From Ooceraea biroi (taxonomy: Eukaryota > Arthropoda > Insecta > Hymenoptera > Formicidae), in assembly GCF_003672135.1 (NCBI RefSeq), contig NC_039510.1:1054001-1118000 (forward strand): DNA of 64,000 bases, written 5' to 3'. Positions within the stretch are counted from its first letter, which is position 1. Each line of letters starts with the position of its first letter. A program made the position numbers and the translations under genes. Below, one piece after another: positions 63,179 to 64,000 of the stretch. The notes under the pieces are model-generated. The model ran no database searches, had not been told where the DNA came from, and saw only the letters and a list, made by a program, of their open reading frames with translations.

Positions 63179-63300
63179 AATCGTTGAGACCTCTTCTCAA
63201 TATGCCAAATAACAGTATAAGTAGCACAGAACTCCTTGGAAAAAGAAAAAAATTTTAATGGCTAGAACTTTTTCATTTATTCTGGCGATCTAAAGGATTA

Positions 63301-64000
63301 TTTAAGATATTATTATTCGAAAACATTATTAACAGTGAAAAATAAAATAGCGCACGCCTGTGTTCTACTAGTCTTAAGAAAAAATAAATAAATAAAGGAA
63401 TGTTAAAGCAGTGGTTACTGGTGAGAGGAAAGTTCGGAAATTAAAGAATGATCCATTTCGTGTTGAGCGAAGTGTCATGCTGATGATACCTCGCTTGCAT
63501 CCGTGCATCGATCGATAGGTTTCCATTATTCGTGTGATTCATTCTTGCAATTAGCACGATGACGTGGTATACATTCCGCGAACTTCTCGTCGGGTAGCGT
63601 GGTAGTCTGACGGATGAAAGGCATTAACGTCGCAGGGGAATGTTTTCGGAAAGAATCCGGATATCCCATAGAACGAGGGCGTTCGACGAGGGGAGGAACT
63701 TATCACGCGGGACGATTTATGATGCAGCCAACGCGCCGATCGACTTTCAGGATGAGTTGGAAGAACCGCGAGTCGTTTCTTGGCCGGGCGGGCGGGCGGA
63801 TCGTCGTCGCATTGTGCTCGAGACACACCGCGCTTACGACGAACGATAAAATCGATGGTTGCGGCAAAATGCACCATGGGATCCGCCGCAAAGAGACACC
63901 GCGCTAGATTTATATGCAACGAAGAATCCATTACGGGGGCCTCCGGTATCCTCGACGTTAAAACCACGATTTATTACCGCCAGTCGTCTGGCGCCTCCGC
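63301..64000. other. Noncoding sequence, no gene recognised
   Basis: AT-rich to about 63400, then CpG-rich to the window end. Open frames on both strands at 63551-63967 overlap each other and show no known motif. Confidence 0.55.

Larger units (their letters stand above)
61753..63300. repeat. 119-bp tandem repeat, three units, second unit interrupted
   Basis: Units start with AATAGCACAGAACTCC at 61753 and 61872, and with AGTAGCACAGAACTCC at 63220. They share TTTTAATGGCTAGAAC and CAATATGCCAAATAA. Unit 2 is split by the foldback: its first 74 bp are 61872-61945 and its remainder resumes after the duplicated target site. Without the element and one target copy the unit is about 115 bp. Unit 3 is partial, fading near 63300. 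Confidence 0.88.
19202..64000 (-). other. Partial intron upstream of the neurobeachin exon
   Basis: This is the sequence before the acceptor at 19204-19202. It runs to the window edge without a recognisable preceding exon, so the intron appears to be at least 44.8 kb. Four of the five identified transposon remnants in the window lie here. An alternative first exon or a nested gene inside it cannot be excluded by eye. Calling the entire stretch intronic is inference from the absence of other recognisable exons. Confidence 0.6.

Noticed and set aside
1..64000. tRNA genes, rRNA and CRISPR arrays
   Set aside because: I looked for the tRNA B-box GGTTCGA and its complement and for regularly spaced repeats; none was found by eye.

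Overview
The window looks like a piece of an insect nuclear genome, most likely hymenopteran and possibly an ant. It has many CpG dinucleotides, long noncoding stretches with AT-rich and CpG-rich blocks, many dinucleotide microsatellites and only scattered, mostly decayed DNA transposons. I find no operons, ribosome binding sites, rRNA, tRNA or CRISPR arrays. The taxonomic call is inference.

Only one segment can be named confidently as host coding sequence: a 105-bp internal exon on the minus strand (19097-19201) with consensus splice sites. It encodes 35 residues that match the N-terminal region of neurobeachin (rugose in Drosophila, NBEA/LRBA in vertebrates). The neighbouring exons of that gene are not visible, so the window is read as this exon plus at least 19.1 kb of downstream intron (1-19096) and at least 44.8 kb of upstream intron (19202-64000). 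Many longer open frames occur because CpG-rich DNA has few stops; I regard them as chance.

Mobile DNA, from left to right: a 3' remnant of a mariner-like transposase gene (2459-2565); an 859-bp TA-flanked nonautonomous element with perfect 24-bp terminal inverted repeats (22686-23544); a broken pogo/Tigger-like transposase (35556-36739) lying between 20-bp inverted repeats and cut by another repeat fragment (35343-35560); a 439-bp TTAA-bounded palindromic MITE (45675-46113); and a 1,224-bp foldback element (61946-63169).

The foldback is the most striking object. Its two 578-bp arms differ at two positions, its loop is 68 bp, it has a perfect 9-bp target-site duplication, and it sits inside the second unit of a roughly 119-bp tandem repeat. 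Its arms are built from diverged modules that repeat the motif TTTGTACC. Weaker observations (possible small exons, a CA-repeat tract just past the exon donor, hairpins) are listed as findings with low scores.
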